A program made the translations under genes and the position numbers. Positions 34,980 to 46,684 of a stretch of DNA of 64,000 bases are shown in pieces; positions within the stretch are counted from its first letter, which is position 1, and each line of letters opens with the position of its first letter. A model generated the notes under the pieces. The model was not told the DNA's origin. It ran no database searches and worked only from the letters and a program-made list of their open reading frames with translations. The DNA lies in assembly GCA_019915015.1 (NCBI GenBank), contig JAHBBC010000002.1, positions 62,001-126,000 of the forward strand, given 5' to 3'. This stretch comes from Auriscalpium vulgare. Its lineage: Eukaryota > Basidiomycota > Agaricomycetes > Russulales > Auriscalpiaceae.

Positions 34980-37900
34980 TCACAACAACGATAGCTCACC
35001 CTCCTGCGAATACTGCCCTGATGCTTCGGCAGACAAGCACGCGAGCCTCAGACGCTCTTTCAACCGCTCATATCGACTGCGCTGCTCTGCGAATGCACAG
35101 CCGTCCCATCAGCCACGCAGCAACACCGTCTCCGAGCGGCACATACCTGAGCACGGATATATGGCCGTCAAAAAGTCGATCGGCTCAAGGAACGCCTTCG
35201 TGACATCCAGCGCAATGACGAGCGAGTTGTCCAGGCTCCACAACGTCAGCGCGCTGCCCCCGCCATTCAGCGACTAAATGAGGAACGAATCCGCGCAACG
35301 TACCGATTGGCCTGACCCATGAACCACCACACGAACCACGGACGGTGGGCGAGATTCGACTTCATATTGCCCGTGATTGTGTGCATTCCAAGTATTACGA
35401 CCTTCGCGCGCTTGCCCTGCTCACGCACTGCATCCGCGGGCGTCAGTCAGCCTACATGCCGCGACGGGTGCAATAGCACTTACACCACTCGGCGGACTTC
35501 TGACGGTTGAGGCCCGTTAATCTATGGAAAGGGCCCTTTAGTATATACGTATGCGAAGAAACGCCAGGGCAATCGGCCGCGTATCATAAATGAAGGCACT
35601 CACACATGAGGGATGAACCGCTGGAACTCATATGAGATGCAATACCGGGTGCTATACAAATCACATGTCAATCGGCCACTGCATATAAGGGCGAGTAGCA
35701 AGCGCACTTGAAGAGATACTCGCGCCCGACGTATAGCCACGCACGCTCGACGCCACAGGAGTGGCGGTTGAGTAGCCTCTCGATCGCCTCGCTCTCGAGC
35801 CACGCACGCATCGCGAATGCAGAGCGATCGGCGTCGCTATGCGAGGCGTCCCCGCGGAAGCGCACGCAGCTGTTCCACAGCAGCATCGCGCGGATGTACA
35901 GCGCCCACACCGTCTCCTTGCCCGCCGCCGCATCGAAGTACTGCAGCGGCAGCAACGCCTCTCCGGGGAACAGGATCGAGTACTGACTCAACGTCAGCGT
36001 CCACGCTCGAGGAGGGAGTCAAGGGCCACGCACGTTGGACGGCTCGATCATGAACATGTCAAGGCCTGCCGTACTCGACGCGGACGAGTAAGAGCTGTGG
36101 CCGGCCACGAGCATCATCGCGCTCCAGCTGAGCCGGCGGCACTCCTCTCTGCGCACCTCGCCCTCGCCCCATTCATGGTTCCACGCTGGCGACCAAATCC
36201 ACGACGGGGCCTGCTCATGACACTCGGGCCAGTTGCGGCCGAGTGACAGCGCCTCACAGCTGCAGCCCGCGCCGGGCTGCTCGGCATGCGCGGGGAACGC
36301 GGGCGGCACGGCGTCGGAATAGTAGCGGATGTCGGGGGCGTATGCGGGGGGCTGCGGCGAGGGCGAGGAGATTGTGGAGGGCACGGAGCGTGGCGAGTAC
36401 GTGGACGCCTGTGGGTTGCCCGCGTCGAGGCAGGTGAGCGACAGGGTGCGGATTACGTTGTCGAGCACTTGGAGCGAGGAGAGCACGCGTGTCGTTGAGT
36501 GAGCCGGGTGAGCGAGGACCTCGAAGAATGCCAACATCTATAAGACCTGTAATCAGATGTTGGTTTCCTCATGAGAGCGCAGGGGACTTACCCACGCGGC
36601 CTGAGCAAGCTCCTCGTCGACATACCTCGAGCTAAGGCTAGCGTCGAAGAAGCTCTGTGCTTCATTGCGCAACATCATCGCCATCCGCCGCCCGTTCTCC
36701 CCACGCCCTAGCTGCGAGCTCTGCAAGTAGGTTGACACTGCAAGTGCCGACAAGATCAGGCTGGGTTGCATCGAGCTGCGCCGCACCGGGTCCAGGAAGT
36801 TGTTGTAGAAGCGCGGGACATTGATGAACGAGAACCAGTACGACGTCGATCGGAAGAGGTACCGGATGTCATTGATAACGTTACTCGAGCTGAGGTCGCG
36901 CTGCGTCTGCGTGAGCGCACGGGTGTTGTACGTGGACGATGTCGAGTACAGATGAAGGACATGGTCCCACCAAACCTTGCGAGAGAATTGCACCGACGGC
37001 TCCAAGCCGAGATCTTCCACGTCCCGGTCGTCCGCTGCTTGCTCCTCGGCAGGCTCGATATACGCAGAAGACACGGCTGTGGAGTAGGTATCCGTGTAGC
37101 ATAAGAGATCCGCATTGACGTGTATTGGACTAGTAGAAACAATCTTCAGAGATGTCTTCGTTAGTACGCTCACACTCATCGTACACAGAGGGATGGACAT
37201 ACGGATGCCGGTGAGGTATCAAGAAGCAGTCCCTGCCCATATAGCGAACCAGCTGGGAAGCGAATGTTACTCAGCTCATTCGCCTGACTTGGCACCAGCG
37301 CAACGGGACTCGGCTCTTGAGACAAGGACGGATCCAGAGGAATCTCATTCAAAGAACCAGGACCGTACGTCTCGGCCAGCGCCGACCGGCGACCAGCCGA
37401 GAATGATCCACCCGCCGCCTGTATCACGACGTCGGGGCTGGCGGGTGTCGCACGGCGGCGGCGGCGCTTCACAGACCGCTCAAACGTATCGTCTTTGGGC
37501 CGCACGGTTCTCGTGCGCGCGCCTTGCACCCTGTCGGGACCACGTCGCTTCGGCGTAGAGTCGTAGTCGCACGGGTCGCCTCCCGGCCGCTGTGTGCAAT
37601 TATGGCACGACGGCTTCGCGCCGTCGCAGCGAATCTTGCGAGAGCGGCTGGCGCGGCTGTCAGAAGTGCGCACGAGCGGAAGTCAGGAAGGACTCACCAT
37701 TGGAGGCAGGCAACGAAGACGCGGATGCGCTGCTTGCCCTGCGTCGTCGGAGGCTGGTCAGCCGCCAGCTGAATTTGAGGCTTCTCCTTCCTGGGACGTT
37801 TGCGGGACGAGGGCACAAAGGGTGGACTCCCTGCGGCATCTGGGAACGCGCGCGACGAGAACGTCGCGCCGTGGGCCTGCGGCGAGGAGGTGAGACCAGA

Positions 37901-38083
37901 ACTGCTCGCGGTCGCCGCGGACTCGGGATAGGGCGATGGCCGTAACGGTGCGCGCACGAGGGTACTTGGACCATTGGACCCGAGCTGAGGCACCTTGGCG
38001 GCTGGGGCATACACGTCTTGGTCGTTGGCATCGTACAGGAAAGGAGGATTCCCACCATACGCCGAAGCCTTGGAAGGCGACAT
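34980..38083 (-). CDS. Zn2Cys6 fungal transcription factor
   Basis: Sequence-specific regulator with a Gal4-type binuclear zinc cluster and a fungal-specific regulatory domain. The ATG at 38083 starts a disordered leader (MSPSKASAYGGNPPFLYDAN) with a basic SSRKRPRKEK. An intron joins VACLQC to RSRKIRCDGAKPSCHNC and then GGDPCDYD, giving CX2CX6C..CX2C..C with the usual six Cys. Basic KRRGPDRVQGAR and VKRRRRR follow. The middle-homology region spans several exons with RKVWWDHVLHLYS, RYLFRSTSYWFSFINVPRFY, SLILSALAVSTYLQSS, RREECRRLSWSAMMLVAGHS and LYIRAMLLWNSCVRFRG. The C-terminal exons (SALTLWSLDNSLVIALDVTK) end at the TGA at 34980-34982. The protein is long (roughly 850-900 residues). It lies 720 bp from the decarboxylase gene on the same strand; control of that gene is only a guess. 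Confidence 0.88.
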
Positions 38084-38803
38084 GGTGAGTTGCGGTCGAG
38101 GACGTGTATGGTACGAGTGAGGGGAAAGTGTGGTGTAGATATGTTTGCTGCGAGCAGCGATACAACGCGGCTGACCTCATGTGAGGCGGAACGGAGAGTA
38201 CGTTTGGAGATATTCCATGTCGTCCGCGTCCCTGTGATTTCTATCGGCAACCCCCGGATGTTTTCCTCTATTGAATTTTGTCTTAGATTTATCTGCACTT
38301 CAATTGACTTCAATCTTCCAACGACGACTCCGCAGTGCAGGGTAGCATGCGCATACGCTTGTCGGATGTCGAAGGTTCGTGACTTACAGTAGTAAGTATA
38401 CTATGCCTTGCAGCGTATACAATCAACGATACGCGTCGTTGATCAGCCTCGGCGTAAGGATACGTGTCGTGGAACAAGTTTGCCCTGCCGCGGCCGGCGC
38501 AGACTATTCTCTAGACTCGTCCCCAGCCGCTCGCAAGTCATTGCGCTTACATAAGGAGCCAATAAAAACGCGCGAGCCTGCGAGCCCCAATATTAGGGCA
38601 CGGGATCACGTGGGACCGGCTGGGAACGAGCCAGGAGCCTAACTATTCTCCGTTGCCGACCTTGCGCGGGATATAGTCGTTCCGCCAGGAAGGTGCCTTA
38701 GGTACGGTATTGAGTAGGTCGGAGCGAGACCATTGCGAATGGAATGCGCATTGATACTTATATTTGATCTCTAAAGACACAAGGAGATAAACTCCCCGTG
38801 TTT
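38084..38803. other. Intergenic with a dispersed repeat
   Basis: 720 bp between two minus-strand genes, holding the Zn2Cys6 promoter and the decarboxylase 3' region. The repeat at 38648-38686 is the only structured sequence seen. Confidence 0.4.
38648..38686 (+). repeat. Dispersed repeat, copy 2
   Basis: 39-bp partner of 2681-2723, same orientation, one 3-nt gap and three mismatches. It lies in the 3' flank of the decarboxylase gene. Confidence 0.6.
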
Positions 38804-40849
38804 CTACGCCGAAGTGCCCACCTTCTTCCCTGCAAGGCAATGCGTCCCCACCTCCTCGAGAAGCTTACACGCATTCTCGATATGCACTACCTCCGTCCGC
38901 GCGGCTCCCACCGCGAAACGCACACACAGTACATCATCTATATCCGTCTGCGTCAACAGGATGCCATGTTGCGTCTGCGCCGCGGCGACGAAGGCACGGT
39001 TAAGCGCATTGAGCTCATCGAGCGATGCGGACTCGGACGTGGAGGCGTCGGGGCGGAGGCGGAAAACGCTGAGCGCGAAGGACGGGGGCGTGATGAGCTC
39101 GAAGATTGCGGAGGCGCGGATGTAATCGGCGAATCTGTTGTTAAGAGAGATGCACTGGGACAGCCATCAGCCAGTATTAGGATGCCAGATGTGGAGCACA
39201 CCTACGCGTCGGATGTACGCCTGGAAGCCCTCGACGCCGAAGCCTCGCAGGACAAACCACAGCTTCAGCGACCGGAACCGCCGCCCAAGCGACAGGTGCC
39301 AGTTTCTGTAATCGATGACCGTGCCTGCACCGCGCGCGTCAGTGGCGTACCACGCAGGTAACTCCACGCAAAACACACCTTCATCCCCGTGCTTTGTGCG
39401 AAGGTACTCCGGCGTGATATCCAGCGCATTGATCAGCAGGTTGCGATCGCGGACCCAGAAAGCGGACGCGTCGAAGTTCGTCAGGCCCCACTGCGCACAG
39501 GTCGTCCACAGTCCACGGTCGGTATGTGCAAGTGCTCACCTTGTGGAAGTTCACGCAGAGGCTGTCGGCGTACTCGTTGATCCCCGCCAGCTGTGCCGTC
39601 TCGCGCAGCTCAGGGCAGGCGAGTGTCACACCGGCCCAGGCGGCGTCCACGTGCAACCAGAGCGACGGGAACTTCTCCTTGACTAAGACGAGGAATTTCA
39701 TCAGCTGCGTCGTATGTCACTGTGGGATACATGAGGGATCTTACTCGTCGCCCCGACGTCCGCCACATGATCCACAGCACCCGAAGACGTCGTCCCCACC
39801 GTCGCGACTAGCCCCGGCCAGACCATCAGTACCGCGCTCAAACGGAACGATGAGCTAAGCCACGCACTCAAAATGAATGGGTGCAGCCCCTTCCTGTGAT
39901 CCTCCTCTACCGCCGCACCCAGCGTCTCCCCGCGCAGCGCCCACTGGTCCTCCGCGCGAACTTCGAGCGCGCGCACGCGCAGCCCGAGCACAAGGCCCGC
40001 CTTCTTGCCGAACGAGTGCGTCTGGGTCGTGACGTAGATAACGAGCGCCTCAAGCGGCGTGCCGGGGTGCTGCCCAAGGTAGCGCGTGCGAGCGGCGACG
40101 ATCGCGGTGAGCGCCGAGTCGGACGCGGTCGTCTGTCGGTACAGTTCAAAAGTCGGCGTGCGCACGGGCCGCGGTGTGGTGCAGCTTACCTGGATGACGC
40201 CCCCACCGATCTTGCTCTCGTTGTGGAATGTGCGATCGAGCCCGAACATGCGTGCTGCCCAGTCCATAACGATCGACTCGAGCTCTGTGCACGCGGGGCT
40301 GGCTAGCCACTGCCATGATCGTACATACATCGTAAGATATTCCCTGGGACTCTAGGAGCGCTTACATTGAAGCCGGGGTTGGCGGTGCTCGACGATAGCA
40401 GGTCGCCGAGCATGCCTTCGAATGTGCTCGCCGTTGGGAAGTAAGCGAAGAACGACGGGTGCTGCCAGTGCGTCAGGCCTGCATTACCACCACATCAGTC
40501 TGCAGGGTACGAACGAGACGCATAATCTCGCACCGGGAACGATGAGCTTCTCATAATCGCTGAGCACGGCCGACCACGGTTCACCTTTCTCTGGAGCGGA
40601 CTCTGCCATAGATAAGATTACGATTAGCAGACAGATCGGGTGTAAGGTTCTGGTCGTGGACACGCACCGGGCAACGCGCGGCGTAGGTACCCCGGCTCGA
40701 CTTGCGCAACCACGGGCTTGTCATTGAGCGAGTAGTAGTAGTCGCATATGCGATCGATCGCTTGGTAGCCTGCCTTCCGAAATCTATCGGGCGGCAATCC
40801 ATCGAGCTGGCAACGAGATCAAGTACTCGACTTACTGCTCAATATCCAT
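38804..40849 (-). CDS. PLP-dependent aromatic-L-amino-acid decarboxylase
   Basis: Group II pyridoxal-phosphate decarboxylase of the DOPA/tyrosine/tryptophan type, turning an aromatic amino acid into its amine and CO2. The ATG at 40849 (MDIEQ) is spliced to FRKAGYQAIDRICDYYYSLN. VEPGYLRRALP, LTHWQHPSFFAYFPTASTF, MLGDLLSSSTANPGFNW and ASPACTELESIVMDW are the family's N-terminal blocks. The PLP-stacking His is in TTQTHSFGKKAGL. WLHVDAAWAG holds the Asp that contacts the pyridine nitrogen. NFHKWGLTNFD holds the Schiff-base Lys; the usual form is NPHKW, so Pro is replaced by Phe. RNWHLSLGRRFRSLKLW and EGFQAYIRR are in the small domain. Stop TAG at 38804-38806. Substrate choice cannot be read from the sequence. 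It is divergent from lanosterol synthase, with 482 bp between the starts. Confidence 0.92.
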
Positions 40850-41331
40850 GGTCGCTTGCTCTTCAAAGTGACCGTTCGGTTCCAGGGAGAAATAATGAAG
40901 TGGTCAAGCGGTCGTGGGTTGTGAAGTTTTCGTCCAGCGCCGGGTCGGAATATCGGGACCGACATTCTCTTCTAGATACGCGAGGCTACATCCCCGGTTG
41001 GAGCCTACCCGTCCAGGGAAGTCGTCCCACCTGCTTGCCTGATGTCGTCGAATTCGCTTCAGAGGGGACTTTGTGAGCGATAGAGTACTAGTAGCTACCG
41101 TCAAAGCGGTGGGCAGGCAGTGAGCCGCAGCCTGAGTGTGCTCTCGGGCAGTAACCTCGTCATGGGGTTAGGGCCTACGCGACGCGTCCATTCATGGCAC
41201 TGGCAGTGCCACAGTGGGCACATGCCTGCCGCGCCGCGAAGTACTACTTGAAGTCGGACCACTTTGGAAACAACTTTAACGCTCGCAACGACTGCATTCG
41301 TTTTACCTGCCGCTCATTTTTTTCCTCAGCT
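40850..41331. promoter_or_regulatory. Divergent promoter, decarboxylase / lanosterol synthase
   Basis: 482 bp between the two start codons. No TATA box, sterol-response element or palindromic Zn2Cys6 target was identified with confidence. Control of both genes from here follows from the layout only. Confidence 0.45.
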
Positions 41332-44054
41332 ATGTGGACGCCTCTCAATATACCCGACTCCTCGCAGGAGGCATGGACAGATTACTCGCGGTGGAGACTG
41401 CAAGACACAGATGACGGGAGTCACATCTGGGACTACCTCGAAACCGACGAGGAGCTCGTCTCCCGCCCGCTCACGAACGCAGACAAATACTGGCTAGGCA
41501 TACCGCTAGTATGCAGGCCTTTCCCTGACTCTCACGCGCAGCTGATTGTTTGGACGCCAGAATTTCCCTACGCTGCCAACGCCCCACACTCCGTTTGAAG
41601 CTGCACGGAATGGGTACACCTTTTACAAGCAACTGCAGGCAAATGATGGACACTGGGCGGGCGAGTACGGTGGGCCAATGTTCCTCCTCCCAGGTCTGGT
41701 CATTGGCTCGTACGTGACGGGCATGCCGTTCCTCGAAGTCGAGAGACTCGAGATGATACGCTACCTGCTGAACCGTGCGCATCCTGAGGACGGCGGATGG
41801 GGTTTGTATGTTCGCGTCTTTCGTGGCCGTACTCGCGCTGACGTGGCATGCCAGGCATATTGAAGGCCACACCACCGTATTTGGGACAGCACTGAACTAT
41901 GTCGCGCTTCGTCTGCTCGGGGTATCTGCTGAGCATCCGGCTGCCGTAAAAGCGCGCGGAATTTTGCACAAATTGGGTGTGTCCGGATTGTTCAATCTCG
42001 CACCACATGTCGCTCACTTTGCCTCTGCGCGATAGGCGGCGCAACCGCTGCGCCATCTTGGGGAAAGTTCTGGCTGTCGATTCTGAACGTGTACGACTGG
42101 GATGGCAATAATCCCATACCTCCCGAAATTTTGTATGCCGTTCTTCTCTCACACAAGACGATGTTTGACGTTCATTAGGCTCCTTCCTGACTGGCTTCCA
42201 GTCCATCCTTCAAATTGGTGGATCCATACCCGTACCGTCTACGTCCCGATGAGCTATCTATACGGCATACGCTACACCGCCGAAGAAGACGACCTCATCC
42301 TCTCGCTGCGCGAGGTTAGCTGTCCACGCAGACACTGCAGCGCTTTAGCTGATACATCCACAGGAACTTTATACCCAACCATACGATTCCATCGACTGGC
42401 CAGCGCAGCGCAACAACGTATCCGCCGCAGACCTCTACTCCCCACACACTCAGCTCTTCGACGTCCTCAATGTCATCCTTGGCATGTACGAGCACTGTAC
42501 AATCCCACCCCTGCGACGCAGCGGCACCGACTACGCGTACAACCTCATCGTGCTCGAGGACGAGAACACGGGCTACCAGACGCTCGGTCCCGTGTCCAAG
42601 ATGATGAATCTGATTGCGCGTGCGCACGTCGAGGGCGCGGAGAGCGACGCTTACAAGCTGCATATGGCGAAGCGGCGGGACTTCATGTGGTTGGGGCCGG
42701 ACGGCATGCGAATGTGCGGCACGAACGGTAGCCAGCTGTGGGACCTCAGCTTCATCACACAGGCGCTCGTGGAGACTGGCCTCGCGCAGGACGAGGAGAA
42801 CAGAGAGAGCCTCGTGCGCGCGCTGCGGTGGCTCGACCAGTGCCAGATAAAGGACGACCCGTTGCACTTTGGCTCGTCTTTCAGGCATCGGACGAAAGGC
42901 GCGTGGCCATTCAGCACGAAGGAACAGGGGTACACTGTCAGTGACTGCACGGGTGAGGGCTTGAAGTCGGTGCTGTACCTGCAGAAACAAGTCGAGTGCG
43001 CACAGACTTCTCGTAATATGATTGCGGCTGATTAGCTTGTAGCTTCACCCCGAACCTCGTGTCCGAAGAACGCTTGTGCGACGCCGTCGACACTTTACTC
43101 AGCTTGCCAAATTCAGACGGCAGCTTCGCGAGCTATGAGCCTATCCGCGGCCCCGGCTGGCTCGAATGGCTCAATGCTGCCGAAGTATTCGGTGCGCGCC
43201 CTCCGTTCTCGCACGCACGTCCCACTCACTACAGGCACAGGAAATATCATGATTGAGTACTCATACCCGGAGTGCACGACCTCTGTCATCACGTCACTCT
43301 CTATATTTCGCAAGCACTACCCGCACTACCGTCCCATACACATCGAGTGCGTTCTCATCCACCTCTCCATCGTGCACGCACTCACACCGGGAATGATTTT
43401 ACCCAGCCGCACGATCAAGAAAGCCATCGGCTACCTGCACCGCTCCCAGAAGCCCGAGGGCGGGTGGCTAGGTTCTTGGGGCATCTGCTTCACGTACGCG
43501 ACGATGTTCGCACTCGAGAGCCTCGCGCTCGTCGGCGAGACCTACACCACAAGCGAATCCGCGCGCCGCGCTTGCGAGTTCCTCCTCAGCAAGCAGCGCG
43601 AGGACGGCGGGTGGGGCGAGAGCTACAAGGTGCGTCGCGTCTCTCTGACCCAGCGCGGACGCTGAAAAGGGTGCGGAGCAGACGTGCGAGACGGGCGTGT
43701 GGGTCGACCATGAGAACACGCAGGTCGTGCAGACCGCATGGGCCGCGATGGCGCTCATGTACGCGAAGTACCCGCACCCAGGGCCCATAGCGCGCGCAGT
43801 GAAGCTCGTTATGTGGCGCCAGCAAGAAGTGAGAAGTTAATTGTCGTTGCTCCGGGTGCCTGTTGCTGACATACATGCATCTCTAGGACGGGTCGTGGCC
43901 GCAGGAGGCAATCGAGGGCGTGTTCAACAAGAGCTGTGCGATCTCGTATCCTAATTTCAAGTTCTCGTTCACGATATGGATGCTTGGCAAGGCGGATCGA
44001 TACCTGAAGGAGCTTGCGGTGGAGAGGTCACGCGAGAACTCGCCGGCGCCATGA
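41332..44054 (+). CDS. ERG7: Lanosterol synthase (oxidosqualene cyclase)
   Basis: Cyclises (S)-2,3-oxidosqualene to lanosterol, the first cyclic step of ergosterol and of fungal triterpenoids; associated with ER or lipid droplets. The ATG at 41332 starts [12 protein letters not shown], then [16 protein letters not shown]. Family blocks follow: [145 protein letters not shown] and [19 protein letters not shown]. Several QW motifs are visible. The catalytic motif reads VSDCTGE, with Gly where DCTAE is usual; the proton-donating Asp and the Cys are kept. The end is the TGA at 44052-44054, after [14 protein letters not shown]. About nine short introns. Length near 730 residues is normal. Confidence 0.95.
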
Positions 44055-44241
44055 AAATTAAATGACGTCCAGTGGGATATAGTGTGGTCCGATGTCGTTG
44101 GATTTCTACCTTATATAATTACCTAATCTCCAATCAAAGGCTCGTAGCTGTTGCTAGTCCCAAACTGCAAGAGAGGGGGATAACTATCATTACTGTCCTA
44201 CTTCGATACAGACTAGGTGACACAACGAATCCTCCGATCGA

Positions 44242-46057
44242 CTAAACTTTCTTATGTGTGGCCTCCGTGATGACGCCGTTCAGAACGGTGACGATCTGGT
44301 CGACGTCCCCACGATCGCTGCCCACAGCTGTGACACCCATATGCCTAATGACTGTCAGAACTGGTAGGATAGACATGAGAAAAAACACACCCTATGCGGA
44401 AGTAATCGTCTGCGTTGCGGTGAGCGAAAGCATGGGCAAGGCGGAAAATGGCAACGAACCTTTGCGCGAGCCAAGGCCACCAGCGACAATCACTCCTCGC
44501 TGCAAGAATGCAGGCAACAGCTCCGACGCCTTGACGCCCGCGGGGCAATAGATCTATGTATGTATATTCCACAAATTAGCACAACGCGAGAATTGCTGAC
44601 TACCGCTTACCGCCGTCATGCCGTTTGCAGCTGCATGCGGGTCCACAGGGACCTCAGACAGACCGAGGTCCTTCACGGCGGCCTTGACACGACTGCTCGT
44701 CGCGCGGTGCAGGCGGAAACGCTCCTCCAGTGACGGCGTGCCCTTCAAGATTTGCGTGAGCGATGCGTGGTACGCGTAGATGAGGTTGACGGGCGGCGTG
44801 GCGAAGTACGCAGCAGAGCCGCTCTCGTACGCGCGCATAACAGGCAGCCACCTGCAAAAGGCGTCAGCAAACCATCGCAGTGACTAAGCAGGCTGTCGGA
44901 CCTCTTCCAGCTTGCATAGAACGCGGTGACCTTGCTCTCGCGCGACTCAAAGACGCGCAGCGCCTTCTGGCTTGCGATGACGATGCTAAGCCCCGGCGGC
45001 GCGCCGAGCCCCTTCTGGCTCGCGGTGAGCACGACGTCGATGCCCCAGGCGTCCATCTGAATTTCCTCGCTCGCGACGGCACACACCGCGTCGAGCACAA
45101 CAAGCGTATCCGGCGACACACGCTTCACGACGTCCGCTATTGCCTTGGGGTCCGAGAGTACCGCTGCCCGGGCCGGCGGACTCTATCAGCATAGCAATAA
45201 TGCGCGAAGCGGAACAGACGCACCGGTCGACGTATCGACATGCGTGATGGTGACGATCTTGTACTTCTTCGCCGCCAGCGCCTTCTCAACTTCTGCGGGT
45301 GCGACGGTGGCGCCAAAGTCTGCGCGGATCTGGTCGACCTCGGCGCCGTACGTCTGCAGGCTGGATGCGCACTGCGTGAGGGCACCGAAGGCGGCGCGGG
45401 GAATTGGACGCACCAATCTGCAAAGCTGTCCCCAAAATAGCCGGTGTTGAGCACAAGCGCGCGCTCGCCGGGCTCCACGAGGTTGGCGGAGACCTGGTGC
45501 GGAGGGGTGTGAAGGTGCGCCAGACGCAGCGAGGCGGCCAGAGCACACCTGATCCCATCCGAGGGTCCCGGAGCCTGAGATTAAGAACGGCTGCGCATCC
45601 TTCGTGTACAGCACTTCCCTGGGATGCGAGCGTTGAGTCGTCAAATTTGAGCAGACAAGCCGGGGGCGGGCCCCTTACCTAGTCATGCGTATGCTGTCGC
45701 CGAAGATAGGCACGAACTCGGCAGACATATGGGAAACGGAGGGATGGGCATTGGCAAAAAGCACCTGTGGTGACGTTGAATGAGCGCGGAAGGGACGGAG
45801 GAGAGCACCACGCACCTCGTCGGTGACCTCTATGGGACCAGGGATGCTATCGGGGCTCAGGCGCAGGCAGGCTGGGCAGACGCAGACAACTCACACGAGC
45901 AGCCTTCACTCCGAGGATGGGTTTCAACGACCAAAACTCATCAAGAGCAGAGGGACTCACTTGTGGGGCGCCTGGGACGTCCGTTAGGCATTAGTAGCAA
46001 TAGCGAGCGCACCGGCAGACGATGGCGCACCTGTTTGAAGTCGGATATGGTAGACAT
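44242..46057 (-). CDS. AGX1: Alanine-glyoxylate aminotransferase
   Basis: PLP enzyme that makes glycine and pyruvate from alanine and glyoxylate (class V, AGX1/serine-pyruvate type). The first exons are tiny: MSTISDFKQ, APHN, then PDSIPGPIEVTDE, joined to VLFANAHPSVSHMSAEFV by phase-correct introns; the start is the ATG at 46057. PFLISGSGTLGWDQ, NLVEPGERALVLNTGYFGDS, IVTITHVDTSTG, LVVLDAVCAVASEEI and the PLP lysine in LTASQKGLGAPPGLS follow. VMRAYESGSAAYFATPPVNL and IYCPAGVKASELLPA are in the C-terminal part. The last exon has GVTAVGSDRGDVDQIVTVLN and ends THKKV at the TAG at 44242-44244. No SKL-type peroxisomal signal is present, so a cytosolic enzyme is likely. It converges on ERG7, the stops being 188 bp apart. 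Confidence 0.93.
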
Positions 46058-46684
46058 GGTTCGCCCCGTAAACAGCCAAACCGTGCTGGCTGTATATCTG
46101 GAAAGAGTGCGGGAAAGAAGAGAAGGTGCGGCCTTGGCCTGTACAAAGAAGCGGGATAACATCCTTCGGCACTCCGTTTCTTGTACACGTGCAAATGGGC
46201 TGGCTACTACTATCTCTTGCGGCGGTGCGACTCTTTACACTACGCGCAGCCGCGGGTGCGGTACTACACTTTGCAGCTTGCTCGTCGACACGAAGATGAT
46301 GGTGTTAATGCAGAGACAATTAGTCTCACACTGCGCTTTTTTAACCGTTGGAGGGCGGAAGTCCGGCGTTGCACGACGGAACGCCGCGCCCAGCCTTGGA
46401 CGCGATGCCAGACCCGGGCCATCTTCATCAGCACAGTCCTTAACGCCACGATGACTCTCCAGAAAATGCGGTACTGTACTGTAACCTAGAATTCGTCAGC
46501 GCAGTAAGTGCCGCCTCTAATATGAGGTTATCACGCCAGGCCGCGGCTCTGACTAAAGGTTCCAGAATGCATGCACAAGGGTATACTTATAGCATCGGTG
46601 AGAAAACAAGTAGTGCACCTACTAGCCCTGCGATCCGATCGGCAAACCGCCGCCAACGCCTCGCAGCCGCAGCCGCCAGCGGCC
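46058..46684. other. AGX1 upstream region / dynein gene 3' region
   Basis: 627 bp between two minus-strand genes. Only short ORFs; no distinct motif recognised. Confidence 0.4.

Noticed and set aside
42316..42990. 224-codon minus-strand ORF inside lanosterol synthase
   Set aside because: Antisense to a conserved cyclase exon; no independent similarity.
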